A stretch of DNA of 64,000 nucleotides from Haladaptatus pallidirubidus (GTDB lineage Archaea > Halobacteriota > Halobacteria > Halobacteriales > Haladaptataceae), in the NCBI RefSeq assembly GCF_020700235.1, contig NZ_CP085301.1:2480001-2544000 (forward strand). The letters run 5' to 3'. Both the position numbers and the translations under genes were made by a program. Positions 1-8,492 of this stretch are shown here, piece by piece (position 1 is the stretch's first letter; each line of letters starts with the position of its first letter). The notes under the pieces were generated by a model. The model was not told the DNA's origin, made no database searches, and worked only from the letters and a program-made list of their open reading frames with translations.

Positions 1-2
1 CC

Positions 3-2057
3 GATTCCGACGGTTCGGCAGCCGACTCTCCGCACGCTGTGTGGACGAGTTCCCGTGCCCTGAAAACGTGGACCGGAGGCATTTTCCTCGTGTTCGGACT
101 GGTGTTCGAATTTCTATTCCCAGCTTTGAACCCCGAACTATTCTCCGCGGTTGGCGCGCCGTTCACCGCGGCGGACGTCGGCTTCCTCGCGGCCACCGCA
201 ATCGGTGGGCAGGAAATCGTCCGAAACGGCTACTACTCCGCGAAAAACGCCAGCCTCGACATCGACCTGCTGATGTCCGCGGGAATCATCGGCGCGCTCG
301 CCGTCGGTTTGTACTTCGAATCCGCGACGCTTGCGGTGTTGTTCAGCGTCGCCGAACTCCTCGAACGGTTTTCGATGGATAGAGCGCGAAACTCCCTGCG
401 CGAACTGATGGATCTCTCGCCGGATACGGCGACGGTTCGGCGCGAGGGAAACGAAGAGACGGTTCCGGTCGAAGAGGTTCACGTCGGGAACACCGTGGTC
501 GTTCGTCCCGGCGAGAAAATCCCGGTCGATGGCGACGTGCGCGAGGGAACGAGTTCGGTTAATCAAGCACCAATCACGGGCGAAAGCGTTCCGGTAGAGA
601 AAGAAGTCGGCGACGAAGTGTTCGCCGGAACGGTGAACGAGGAGGGCTATCTCGAAGTCGAAACGACCGCTGAAGCGGGCGATTCGACCATCTCGAACAT
701 CGTGGAGATGGTCGAGGATGCGCAGGGCAATCAAACCGACCACGAGCAATTCGTCGATCGATTCGCGCGCTACTACACCCCCGTCGTGGTCGTCGGGGCG
801 ATTCTCACCGCCGCGGTGCCGCCCCTTCTCTTCGATGCACCGTTTCAGGAGTGGTTCGTCCGCGGACTCACGCTCCTCGTGGTGGCCTGTCCCTGTGCGT
901 TCGTCATCAGCACGCCCGTCAGCGTGGTTTCCGGAATCACCAGTTCCGCGCGAAACGGCGTTCTCATCAAGGGCGGCGACCACCTCGAAGCGATGGGCGA
1001 ACTCGATTCGGTCGCCTTCGACAAAACCGGTACGCTGACCAAGGGCGAACTGACCGTTACGGACGTTCTCTCGCTCAACGGAAACAACGCGGACGACGTG
1101 CTCCAGTGCGCCCACAGCATCGAACGCCGGAGCGAACACCCAATCGCCGAGGCCATCATCGACCATGCGCACGAGCGAGGCGTCGGCGAGCGCGAGGTGT
1201 CCAACTTCGAGAGTCTGACCGGAAAAGGCGTCCGCGCCGACTTGGACGGCGTGACTCATTACGCTGGAAAACCTGCACTGTTCGCCGAATTGGGCTTCGA
1301 CCTCGAACACACACATCTGACGACTGATGGAGGCAGCGCGATCGTCCAGCAGGGCGAGACGGTCGAATCGCTCGAACCAGAAAGCATCTGTGACGGTCGG
1401 GAGGACTGCCTCGACCTGCTCGCGGAGGTCGTCCCGCGCTTCGAACAGGAAGGAAAGACAATCGTCCTCGTCGGAACCGAAGAGGAACTGGAGGGCGTCA
1501 TCGCCGTCACGGACGAAGTTCGTCCCGGCGCAAAAAGAGCCGTCGAACGACTCCACGACCTCGGCGTCTCACGCGTGGTGATGCTCACGGGGGACAACGA
1601 AGGCACCGCCCGCGCAATCGCGGAACAGGTCGGCGTGGACGAGTTCCGGGCCGAACTCCTCCCCGAGGAGAAAGTGTCCGCCGTCGAAGAGCTCACCGAG
1701 GGCGGCGTCGCCATGGTCGGCGACGGTATCAACGACGCGCCCGCGATGGCCGCCGCAACCGTCGGAGTTGCCATGGGCGCGGCCGGAACCGACACCGCCA
1801 TCGAAACCGCCGACGTGGCCCTGATGAGTGACGACCTCTCGAAACTGCCGTACCTCCGCAAACTCGCCCGAAAGGCGAACGGCGTCATCCGGCAGAACAT
1901 CTGGGCGAGTCTCGCCGTGAAAGCCGTCCTCGCGGTGGGCGCGCCGTTCGGACTGGTGAGCGTCGCTCAAGCCATCATCATCGGCGACATGGGGATGAGC
2001 CTCGGCGTGACGAGCAACGCGATGCGACTGGCAGGGGTTAAACCGGACGACGAATAG
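3..2057 (+). CDS. zntA: Heavy-metal P1B-type ATPase (Zn/Cd/Pb exporter type), 5' end cut by window
   Basis: Pumps divalent metal out of the cell using ATP. Counting from a GTG at 39, the CPC metal-binding motif is at residues 284-286, the phosphorylated Asp of DKTGT is D328, the SEHP motif follows, and the GDGIND hinge is at 561-566. The last membrane helices carry a Lys ([10 protein letters not shown]) and a DMG motif ([11 protein letters not shown]), the pattern of the Zn/Cd/Pb subgroup rather than copper pumps. The frame stays open upstream of 39 to the window edge with a linker-like acidic stretch, so the true start and probably an N-terminal metal-binding domain lie outside the window; the GTG at 39 is unlikely to be the start. 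A CDF exporter follows 57 bases downstream. Family call is firm; exact metal is inferred. Confidence 0.93.
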   Translation, partial: DSDGSAADSPHAVWTSSRALKTWTGGIFLVFGLVFEFLFPALNPELFSAVGAPFTAADVGFLAATAIGGQEIVRNGYYSAKNASLDIDLLMSAGIIGALAVGLYFESATLAVLFSVAELLERFSMDRARNSLRELMDLSPDTATVRREGNEETVPVEEVHVGNTVVVRPGEKIPVDGDVREGTSSVNQAPITGESVPVEKEVGDEVFAGTVNEEGYLEVETTAEAGDSTISNIVEMVEDAQGNQTDHEQFVDRFARYYTPVVVVGAILTAAVPPLLFDAPFQEWFVRGLTLLVVACPCAFVISTPVSVVSGITSSARNGVLIKGGDHLEAMGELDSVAFDKTGTLTKGELTVTDVLSLNGNNADDVLQCAHSIERRSEHPIAEAIIDHAHERGVGEREVSNFESLTGKGVRADLDGVTHYAGKPALFAELGFDLEHTHLTTDGGSAIVQQGETVESLEPESICDGREDCLDLLAEVVPRFEQEGKTIVLVGTEEELEGVIAVTDEVRPGAKRAVERLHDLGVSRVVMLTGDNEGTARAIAEQVGVDEFRAELLPEEKVSAVEELTEGGVAMVGDGINDAPAMAAATVGVAMGAAGTDTAIETADVALMSDDLSKLPYLRKLARKANGVIRQNIWASLAVKAVLAVGAPFGLVSVAQAIIIGDMGMSLGVTSNAMRLAGVKPDDE

Positions 2058-2114
2058 AGTTCGAGATACCGGCTCCCCACAACGACTGATAACCTGCAGA
2101 CCGTACCCTTTCCG

Positions 2115-3044
2115 ATGGCGCACGACCACGACACCACGGGGGAGTCCGCCGATTCCACAGCCGATACCAGTTTTCGCGCGCTGACAATTGCACTGGCTAT
2201 CAACACGATATTCTTCGTCGTGGAACTGGTCGGCGCACTCTACTCCGGGTCGGTGACCCTGCTGGCGGACGCGGTTCACATGCTCGCCGACAGCGCGAGC
2301 CTCGGCCTCGCGCTGTTCGCGGCGTGGATTTCCGCGCGTCCCGCCGACGCCCGGCGAACCTACGGCTACCAGCGCGCCGAGGTGCTCGGCGCGCTGGGTA
2401 ACGGACTCCTTTTGCTGGTCGCGGTCGGCTATGTTCTGTTCGACTCGCTTCGCCGGTTCGGCAATCCGCGGCCAATCGACGCCGAACTCGTGGTCGTCGT
2501 GGGCGCGCTCGGACTCCTGGCAAACCTCGCTGGTGCGTGGGTGCTGTCGGAACACCGTGGGATTTTGAACGTCGAGGGCGCGTTTCTCCACCTCGTCGCG
2601 GATGCACTGGGGAGCGTGGCGGCGATTGCCGTCGGCATCGCGCTCGTGTTTACCGACTTGTACGTTCTCGACCCGCTGTTCGCCGTCTTCGTCGCGCTGT
2701 TGGTGCTGTACTCCGCGAAAGACCTCTTCGCCGAGAGCCTGAACATCCTGCTTCAGGGGACGCCGTCCGGAATCGACGTGAACGAAATTCGTGCGTATCT
2801 GGCCGAACTGCCGGGCGTCGTGGAAGCCCACGACGTTCACGTCTGGTCGCTCAGTTCGACGCAGTACGCGCTTTCCGCGCACGTCGTGATCGATGAAGGC
2901 GTTGACCCCGACGCGGTACTCCGACACTGTCAAATGGAACTCGGCGAGCGGTTCGGCATCGACCACGCGACGATTCAGGTCGAATCGGCGTCCTACACCC
3001 ACACCCTCGATTTCGACTGTACTTTCCGAAATCCCAAGGCTTGA
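2115..3044 (+). CDS. Cation diffusion facilitator (zinc-type) exporter
   Basis: A 309-residue membrane protein of the CDF family, which exchanges cytoplasmic divalent metal for protons. Six membrane segments are visible. The two metal-site motifs are HMLAD (H55, D59) in the second helix and HLVAD (H159, D163) in the fifth; a cytoplasmic C-terminal domain follows. HxxxD in both helices is the usual zinc/cadmium arrangement. The N-terminus is hydrophilic with a few His and Asp residues. The gene follows the P-type metal ATPase in the same direction, so the two probably form an efflux unit. The ATG at 2115 is preceded by a gap of 57 bases. Function is confident, metal specificity is inferred. 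Confidence 0.93.
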   Translation: MAHDHDTTGESADSTADTSFRALTIALAINTIFFVVELVGALYSGSVTLLADAVHMLADSASLGLALFAAWISARPADARRTYGYQRAEVLGALGNGLLLLVAVGYVLFDSLRRFGNPRPIDAELVVVVGALGLLANLAGAWVLSEHRGILNVEGAFLHLVADALGSVAAIAVGIALVFTDLYVLDPLFAVFVALLVLYSAKDLFAESLNILLQGTPSGIDVNEIRAYLAELPGVVEAHDVHVWSLSSTQYALSAHVVIDEGVDPDAVLRHCQMELGERFGIDHATIQVESASYTHTLDFDCTFRNPKA

Positions 3045-3070
3045 TACCACCGCAGCCCGTCTATACGATA

Positions 3071-4120
3071 ATGACGCGGCGCGCCCTCCTGCTCGTCCTC
3101 TGTCTCGTCCTCTCCGGTTGTGCTAGCATCCAGTTCGACATGCCGACCGAAGTAGAACAGGTCGGAACGACGGGGCCGACATTGGACGAATCGACGCAGG
3201 GGACGGGACAAACCGCTTCCGAGGGGGCCATCGCAGACCGGTCGAACCCGTGGGGCGAATCGGTCGTGACGGTGGCGATTAACACGAGCGCGAACTCCGA
3301 CCGCGAGTACCGCGAGGAGGTTCGGCAGGCGCTCGACTATTGGGAGGAAAACAGCGAACGGTACGCGGGCTATGCGATTCAGTACGAACTCGTTCCCGAC
3401 GCGGAGAGTCCCGACCTCGTGGTTAATTTTGTGGAGAACGTCGAAAGCTGTCCGCGAGTCGAGCACGCCGCGGGCTGTGCGCCCTACATCACGAATTCGA
3501 ACCAGATTTCCCGACCCATGCACATCGAGGTGGACGATTCGTTTTCCAGCGATTCGACGGTTCACATTCTGAAACACGAATTCGGCCACACGCTCGGTCT
3601 GAACCACAGTTCCGCCCCGCAGTCGGTAATGTCCTCACAGTCGGCACTCGCCTCCCGACCCATGACGGACGCGACTGACCGAGAGTTGCCGTGGACCGAC
3701 GCCGAACTGACGGTGTACCTCGGCCAGACGAGCGATAGAAAAGCAGTTCGAGGCCAAGTACAGCATGCACTCGACTACTACGCCGACGGAGCGGAGGGAA
3801 CCGTCCCGTCGAACGTTTCGTTCACCGTCACCGACAACCGGGCGAACGCGGACATCATCGTGCAGTCCCCCGACGAACTGCCGTGCAATCCGGGTTCGAG
3901 CGGTTCCTGCGGCGGTATCCGCGGAGCCGACCCCGACCAAGACGTCGCGCTGGAGGAGTACGACAGACTGACCATCTCGGTTTCGGGCGTCGATACCGAC
4001 GCTGTCGGTTGGTACGTCGGCTACTGGTTGGGACACGGGTTCGGTCTCGACGAGTCGGAACTTGCCCCGCCGTTTCGGGATGCGTCGGCACGAGAGCGAC
4101 AGAGCGAGTGGTGGACGTAG
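3071..4120 (+). CDS. Zincin-like metalloprotease lipoprotein with a degenerate second domain
   Basis: The start at ATG 3071 was chosen because it gives a clean lipoprotein signal: basic residues, a hydrophobic core and the lipobox LSGC. A zinc-metalloprotease motif HEFGHTLGLNH (H169, E170, H173, H179) with a downstream Met (SVMSS) fits the metzincin clan. The second half (about residues 220-340) resembles the first: both begin near a W-x-x-(A/S)-x-(L/V)-x-V-x-(I/L) strand, both have a short (Q)ALDY(W/Y) segment, a CxP...C region and a final G-x-x-x-G-H-x-x-G-L segment. In the second copy the catalytic HE is replaced by YW (318-319) while H322 is kept, so that copy should be inactive. Likely tethered outside the membrane; substrate unknown. 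Confidence 0.8.
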   Translation: MTRRALLLVLCLVLSGCASIQFDMPTEVEQVGTTGPTLDESTQGTGQTASEGAIADRSNPWGESVVTVAINTSANSDREYREEVRQALDYWEENSERYAGYAIQYELVPDAESPDLVVNFVENVESCPRVEHAAGCAPYITNSNQISRPMHIEVDDSFSSDSTVHILKHEFGHTLGLNHSSAPQSVMSSQSALASRPMTDATDRELPWTDAELTVYLGQTSDRKAVRGQVQHALDYYADGAEGTVPSNVSFTVTDNRANADIIVQSPDELPCNPGSSGSCGGIRGADPDQDVALEEYDRLTISVSGVDTDAVGWYVGYWLGHGFGLDESELAPPFRDASARERQSEWWT

Positions 4121-4126
4121 CGCGAA

Positions 4127-5224
4127 TTATCCCTCGAAACCGTCTTCCCACCTGAACGTCCCGTTCCGCTGAACGACTTCGCCGTCAACTTCCATCCGCG
4201 AATCGTCACTCATGTCGGTTATCATATCGATGTGAACCGCGCTGTCGTTACCGGTTTCGCCTTCGGGGAGGCAGGCGTCGTATGCGCGTCCGACCGCGAG
4301 GTGAACCGTATCGCCCATCTTCTCGTCGAACAGGATGCTGTCGGTAAAGCGGTCGATACCGCGATTCATCCCGATACCGAGCTCGCCGAGCCTGCGCGCA
4401 CCCTCGTCCGTGTCCAGGATGTCGGCGAGGACGTCCTCACCGACTTCGGCGCTGAAATCCACTACCTCGCCGCCTTCGAACGTGAGGTGGACGTTTCGGA
4501 TTCGCTTGCCGTGATGTGTCATTGGAACGTCGAAAAACACCTCCCCTTCGGTGGCGTGCGGCGCGGTGAACACCTCGCCGCTCGGCAGATTGTGCGAATC
4601 GTGGGCTACCGTCGCGCAACTGTTAACCGCGGTTCGCTCTTCCACCGACATCGTGAGGTCGGTGTCCTCCTTGACGATTCTGACCTCGGTTCCTTCGTCC
4701 AGAATCGTCTTCATACTCGCCATCTCCGCTGCGAGCGACTCCCAGTCCTGAAGGACGGCGTCGTAGACGAACTCCCGATACTCCTCGTAGGCCATCCCCG
4801 CCTGCTGTGCGTGGGCGCGGGTCGGATGGAGCGTCGAAACCCAGTCGGTTTCCATGCGGCTTTCGCGGATACCCATTCGCGCTTTGTTGTACGCTTGCTC
4901 CGTTTCGCCCGGCACGTCGGCTTTCGCCGTCGTATTGGTACTTCCGGCGAGTCGGAGCACTACGTCGGCGTTTTCGTACATCGTCAGTTCGTGTTTCGGA
5001 TTTTCGTCGAAGTCGCCCTCGTGTCCTCGAAGGAACGACCGCTCGACTTCGTCGGAGTTGTACACCGTCAGGAGGTTCGCTCCTCGTTCGCCCAGTTTCT
5101 CGCCGACCGCCACGGCGAGTTCGTGCGCCCCGTCGTCAACCAGTACCACGACGTTGTCACCCGCTTCGACCCGTGCACTCCAGTCTACCAGCACCTCGGC
5201 GTGTTCGTGGATTCGCTCGTCCAT
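4127..5224 (-). CDS. Aminopeptidase, M29 (thermophilic aminopeptidase) family
   Basis: A metal-dependent exopeptidase that removes N-terminal residues from peptides, expected in the cytoplasm. The start at 5224 (MDERIHEHAEVLVDWS) fits the family's usual N-terminus; an in-frame ATG at 5287 would add 21 residues unlike relatives. Length is 365 residues, normal for M29. Family metal ligands can be seen: a Glu in GEVFTAPHATEGEVF, a Glu in RRLGELGIG, a His in DTVHLAVGRAY and the HxD pair in AVHIDMI. The gene ends 6 bases from the convergent lipoprotein gene, and its 5' side faces a broken CBS-domain gene on the same strand. Family assignment is firm; substrate preference is unknown. Confidence 0.9.
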   Translation of the reverse strand: MDERIHEHAEVLVDWSARVEAGDNVVVLVDDGAHELAVAVGEKLGERGANLLTVYNSDEVERSFLRGHEGDFDENPKHELTMYENADVVLRLAGSTNTTAKADVPGETEQAYNKARMGIRESRMETDWVSTLHPTRAHAQQAGMAYEEYREFVYDAVLQDWESLAAEMASMKTILDEGTEVRIVKEDTDLTMSVEERTAVNSCATVAHDSHNLPSGEVFTAPHATEGEVFFDVPMTHHGKRIRNVHLTFEGGEVVDFSAEVGEDVLADILDTDEGARRLGELGIGMNRGIDRFTDSILFDEKMGDTVHLAVGRAYDACLPEGETGNDSAVHIDMITDMSDDSRMEVDGEVVQRNGTFRWEDGFEG

Positions 5225-5293
5225 ACTCGCCAATCGGAGACCGGAAGAAAAGTTCTCCTGATTCAGTGTTGCTACCGGCTTTTCCATCGTGAT

Positions 5294-5503
5294 CTACAGA
5301 CGCGGCGACTGCTCCTCGATGACGTCCGCGAGCGAGAGCGCGATTTTCCGGTCGGTGACGATACCCACTGATTCCTCATCCTCCACGATTGGAACACATC
5401 CGACGCCTTCGTCGGACATCGTTTACGCAATCTCCACGTGCGTGGCGTCTTCGGTTGCAGTAACTACATCGGTCGCGGCAATATCGCTGACTGTCTTGGT
5501 ATC
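5294..5503 (-). pseudogene. CBS-domain protein remnant with in-frame stop
   Basis: Reading the minus strand gives a CBS-domain-like sequence: VSDIAATDVVTATEDATHV, then E-I-A followed by TAA (plus-strand positions 5423-5425), then TMSDEGVGCVPIVEDEES and VGIVTDRKIALSLADVI before a stop at 5294. The two halves are in the same frame and together look like one CBS repeat (DVVT...A...M.....G..PVV.D....GIVTDRDIA). No ATG precedes it; open reading ahead of it is not recognisable. CBS domains bind adenosyl ligands and gate partner proteins. With a stop in the middle of the domain and no start, this is most simply a decayed gene. Sequencing error at one base is the alternative for the stop but not for the missing start. 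Confidence 0.72.
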
Positions 5504-5588
5504 CCCCCGAGGACGGAGCGACGAGAAGTCACAGAAAGACGATGGCTAGCAGCGAAGACGACTGCAATTGGCGAAAGAACGACCGCAA

Positions 5589-6410
5589 TCAGCGAGAGAC
5601 GACCGCGACCAGCGTGAACGCACCGATCGCAACCAACACGATGGTTCCTCCCGCCGCGAGTCCGTAGGCGTAAGATAGCGCGATACCGAAGATAACGGCG
5701 ATTTCCCCGATGATCACGCCGATGACGAGCGACTGCCGGAAACTCCGCGCAACATGTGACGCAGCGGCGACGGGAACCACGAGCATCGCGGCGACGAGGA
5801 TAACGCCCATGATTTGCATGGACGCGACGACGACTAACGCGGTCAACACGACCAGCAGGCGGTTGTACCGTCGTACCGGAATGCCGGACACGCGAGCCGC
5901 CGTCTCGTCGAAGGTGACGGCGAACAGTTGCCGTCTCGTGACGCCGACGACGCCGACGACGAGCGCCGACAGCGCGACCATCACGGAGACGTTTTCGGAC
6001 GTCACGGTCGCCAGACTGCCGAACAGATACTGGTCGATGCTGACCGCGATACCGCCGTCGGAGAGGCTGATGAGGACGCTTCCGAGGGCGAACCCGCCAG
6101 ACAGCACGATTGCCATCGACACGTCGCCGTAAGCGTCGGTGTGTTCCGCGAGCGCCTGTATCGCCAACGCCGCGAACACCGACACTACGAGTGCGGTGAG
6201 ATATGGCGATACGACGACGTCCAAACTCCCGAGGAACAGTCCCACCGCGACCCCCGCGAACGCCGAATGGGCTAGCGTGTCTCCGATGAGCGCCATCCCT
6301 CGGTGGACGAGGAACGATCCGACGAGGGGTGCGACGAGGCCCACGCAGAGTCCCGCGATGAGGGCGAGGCGCATGAACCGATAGCTCAGCATCTCCACGA
6401 AATCAATCAT
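5589..6410 (-). CDS. znuB: ABC metal importer, membrane permease (ABC-3 family)
   Basis: Membrane subunit of a zinc/manganese-type ABC importer. The 273-residue product is almost wholly hydrophobic with about eight membrane segments, and carries family signatures such as GMALIGDTLAHSAFAGVAVG near the N-terminus and the conserved G-V-I-L-V-A-A-M-L-V-V-P-V-A segment in the second half. Its start overlaps the end of the ATPase gene by 8 bases (ATG at 6410, ATPase stop at 6403), so the two are translationally coupled. It is the last gene of a three-gene unit read binding protein, ATPase, permease. Zinc is favoured over manganese because of the partner's His-rich loop. Confidence 0.92.
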   Translation of the reverse strand: MIDFVEMLSYRFMRLALIAGLCVGLVAPLVGSFLVHRGMALIGDTLAHSAFAGVAVGLFLGSLDVVVSPYLTALVVSVFAALAIQALAEHTDAYGDVSMAIVLSGGFALGSVLISLSDGGIAVSIDQYLFGSLATVTSENVSVMVALSALVVGVVGVTRRQLFAVTFDETAARVSGIPVRRYNRLLVVLTALVVVASMQIMGVILVAAMLVVPVAAASHVARSFRQSLVIGVIIGEIAVIFGIALSYAYGLAAGGTIVLVAIGAFTLVAVVSR

Positions 6411-7140
6411 GGTCGTGGTGAAGTTGCCGCTGGTTCGCCCCGTAAGCCTCGGCCAGCACCTCGCTTGCCTCGAACTCGTCGGTATCCCCGTGGAAGTACA
6501 GCTTTCGATTCAAGCAGGCGATTCTGTCGGCACGTTCGGTGACGACGCCGATGTCGTGTTCCACGAGAATGACGGCTAAACCGTCCTCGTTCAGGTCGTG
6601 CAGGAGATTGTAAAACTCCTCCCGCGATTCGGCATCGACGCCGACCGTCGGTTCGTCCAACACGAGCACGTCCGCGTCGGCGGCCAACGCGCGGGCGATG
6701 AACGCCCGTTGTTGCTGGCCGCCGGAAAGCCGGGCAACGCGGCGGTTCGCCAGATTCGAGATTCCGACGGTTTCCATCGCGTACTCGACGGCCTCTCTGT
6801 CTTTTTCTCGGGTGAATCCGAACCCGAGGAGGGAACTCCGTCCCGCCGTGACGATTTCTCTGACCGTCACGGGCATCCCGGAAACCGCCGTCACATTCTG
6901 TGCGACGTAGCCGACGCGTCCGCCCTTCCTCCCCTTTTGGGGCGGTTCGCCGAACAGGCGAACCGTCCCTTTGTCCGGCGTTTGCAAGCCGAGAACGAGT
7001 TCGAGGAGGGTACTCTTTCCCGACCCGTTCGGGCCGACGAGCCCGAGGAACTCGCCGTCCTCGACCGTCAGTGAAACGTCGGAAAGAACCGGTCGGTCGC
7101 TGTATCCGAACGTCGCGTTTTCAATTTCCGCGACCGTCAT
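6403..7140 (-). CDS. znuC: ABC metal importer, ATP-binding subunit
   Basis: Cytoplasmic ATPase that powers the importer. Walker A is GPNGSGKST at residues 36-44, the ABC signature is LSGGQQQR, Walker B is VLVLDEPTVG, and the switch His lies in ILVEHDIG. Length of 245 residues is normal. Its ATG overlaps the stop of the binding-protein gene in an ATGA arrangement (7137-7140), and its own end overlaps the permease start. The C-terminus ends in a short His-rich tail (QLHHDHD), which may help hand over metal but could equally be incidental. Confidence 0.93.
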   Translation of the reverse strand: MTVAEIENATFGYSDRPVLSDVSLTVEDGEFLGLVGPNGSGKSTLLELVLGLQTPDKGTVRLFGEPPQKGRKGGRVGYVAQNVTAVSGMPVTVREIVTAGRSSLLGFGFTREKDREAVEYAMETVGISNLANRRVARLSGGQQQRAFIARALAADADVLVLDEPTVGVDAESREEFYNLLHDLNEDGLAVILVEHDIGVVTERADRIACLNRKLYFHGDTDEFEASEVLAEAYGANQRQLHHDHD

Positions 7141-8267
7141 TTCGCTCCGAGTGCCGTTTTCAGCGACGGGAGATTAACTTCTTCCATGATTTCGATATAG
7201 CCCCACTCCTTTTCATTCCACGCTTCCGTGACGCTCGGAATCGGCGTAATCGAAAGGTGGTCTTTCGCGTCTGTTTCCGAGACGAGCTGTTTCGCGGCTC
7301 TATCGGATTCGAACACCGGTGCAAGGACGTGTTCGATGTCGTGTTCCTCGATGAGTTTTTGCGCGCGCTGGACGTCCTTCGGACTCGGCGACGAATCCGG
7401 TGCGAGTCCGGTCAGGGCGTGAATTTCGAATCCGTATCGCTCGCCGAGGTACTGAAAGGCGTTGTGTCCCGCGACCAGCACCGCGTTTCGCTCCGTCGAT
7501 TCCAGTTCGGATTCGAACGTCGAATCGAGTTCGTCCAACCGGTTTCGGAAGTCGTCCGCGTTTCCGGCGAGTGTCTCGCCGGAAACGCCGTCCATCTCGG
7601 ACAGTCCACTTTCGATGGTCGAAACCGCCTGCTTTGCTCGTTGCGGGTCGAGCCAAAAATGTGGGTCGCTGGTTCCGTGGTCGTGACCGTTTTCGCTCTC
7701 GTCGTGCTGGTCGCCGTCGGTTTCGTTCCCGTGGATTTCCCCTCCGTGGTCGTTTCCGTCGTGATGGTCGCCCTCCTCGTGGCCGTGGTCGGTTTGGTTT
7801 TCGTTGGTTTCCTCTTCGTGACCGTCTCCGTCGTGATTTCCGGCCTCGTGTTCACCTTCGTGTCCATCTCCGTGCCCCGGCGCGGACAGGAGGGAAACTC
7901 CGCGTCTGGCCTCGACGATTGTGATTTCCGGACGGTCTTGTTCGACGTTTTTCACCATTCTGTCGGCCCACGGCTGGAATCCTTCGCCCATATAGACGAC
8001 GGCATCGGATTGCATCGCGTCCCGTTGAACCTGTGCGGACGGTTCCCAACCGTGGCCGTGCTGGCCGATTGGCACCAAACTTTCGACGGTTGCGGCGTCG
8101 CCCGTGATATTCCGTGCGAAATCTGTCAGGACGAAAAACGACGTTTGCACCGTGGTCGAATCGTCCGACCCGTCGCCGGAAGAAGACCCGAGACATCCGG
8201 CAATCGTCCCGCTCGCAAACAGCGCGCCCCCCGCCTTGAGAGCACGTCTTCGAGTGATGTTCGTCAT
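7137..8267 (-). CDS. znuA: ABC metal importer, substrate-binding lipoprotein with His-rich loop
   Basis: Captures metal outside the cell for the ABC importer. The N-terminus has a twin-arginine motif (TRRRALKAGG) and a lipobox ending at C25, so it is expected to be Tat-exported folded and lipid-anchored. Likely metal ligands are H72 (in HGWEP), H203 (DPHFWLDP) and a His in the GHNAFQYLG motif. Residues 131-199 form a long insertion made almost entirely of His, Asp, Glu, Gly and Asn; such loops mark zinc-specific members (ZnuA) and may act as a metal reservoir or sensor. The loop is unusually long for the family. First gene of the znuACB-like operon; a candidate operator lies just upstream at 8273-8301. 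Confidence 0.92.
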   Translation of the reverse strand: MTNITRRRALKAGGALFASGTIAGCLGSSSGDGSDDSTTVQTSFFVLTDFARNITGDAATVESLVPIGQHGHGWEPSAQVQRDAMQSDAVVYMGEGFQPWADRMVKNVEQDRPEITIVEARRGVSLLSAPGHGDGHEGEHEAGNHDGDGHEEETNENQTDHGHEEGDHHDGNDHGGEIHGNETDGDQHDESENGHDHGTSDPHFWLDPQRAKQAVSTIESGLSEMDGVSGETLAGNADDFRNRLDELDSTFESELESTERNAVLVAGHNAFQYLGERYGFEIHALTGLAPDSSPSPKDVQRAQKLIEEHDIEHVLAPVFESDRAAKQLVSETDAKDHLSITPIPSVTEAWNEKEWGYIEIMEEVNLPSLKTALGAK

Positions 8268-8272
8268 TATCC

Positions 8273-8301
8273 TATTAACAATTTTGGAGCACCAGTTAAT
8301 A
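8273..8301 (-). promoter_or_regulatory. Candidate operator upstream of the metal importer
   Basis: A perfect 7-base inverted repeat, TATTAAC (8273-8279) and GTTAATA (8295-8301), is centred 20 bases upstream of the znuA-like start and overlaps the expected promoter. A further half-site GTTAATC lies at 8329-8335. Position and symmetry fit a metal-responsive repressor site; identity of the regulator (for example the DtxR-family protein encoded at 35137-35583) is inference. Confidence 0.45.
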
Positions 8302-8346
8302 AGTTCTGCTATTGTGGCATTAGACGTTGTTAATCAGTGCCGCCAG

Positions 8347-8382
8347 TCCCGCCAATCCCGTCGATCGACGGGATTGGCGGGA
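8347..8382. repeat. Perfect 36-base palindrome between valS and the importer
   Basis: The half-site TCCCGCCAATCCCGTCGA is followed directly by its exact reverse complement, with no loop. It sits 111 bases after the valS stop and 80 bases before the importer start. It could fold into a terminator-like hairpin for valS, serve as a protein-binding site, or be a dispersed haloarchaeal hairpin unit. No poly-T run follows it. Confidence 0.85.
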
Positions 8383-8492
8383 TGCAGCACTTCTGGATAG
8401 AAACGTCGCTCGTGGCACGCACCGCCACCAACTGGTTCGCATTCTTACTGGTGATTTTCGCTCGAAAAAGCCCGACGAGAGTCGAGTAACCG

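Noticed and set aside
138..1556. Long minus-strand open frame opposite the metal ATPase
   Set aside because: It mirrors codon bias of the real gene on the other strand, has no family features, and the plus-strand product is certain.
1569..3050. Minus-strand open frame opposite the ATPase end and CDF gene
   Set aside because: Composition is that of an antisense shadow and it spans two confident genes.
4232..5371. Plus-strand 379-residue frame opposite the M29 aminopeptidase
   Set aside because: Antisense shadow; the aminopeptidase has full-length family signatures.
6900..8333. Plus-strand frame opposite znuC/znuA
   Set aside because: Its Val-rich run is only the complement of the His/Asp-rich loop of the binding protein.
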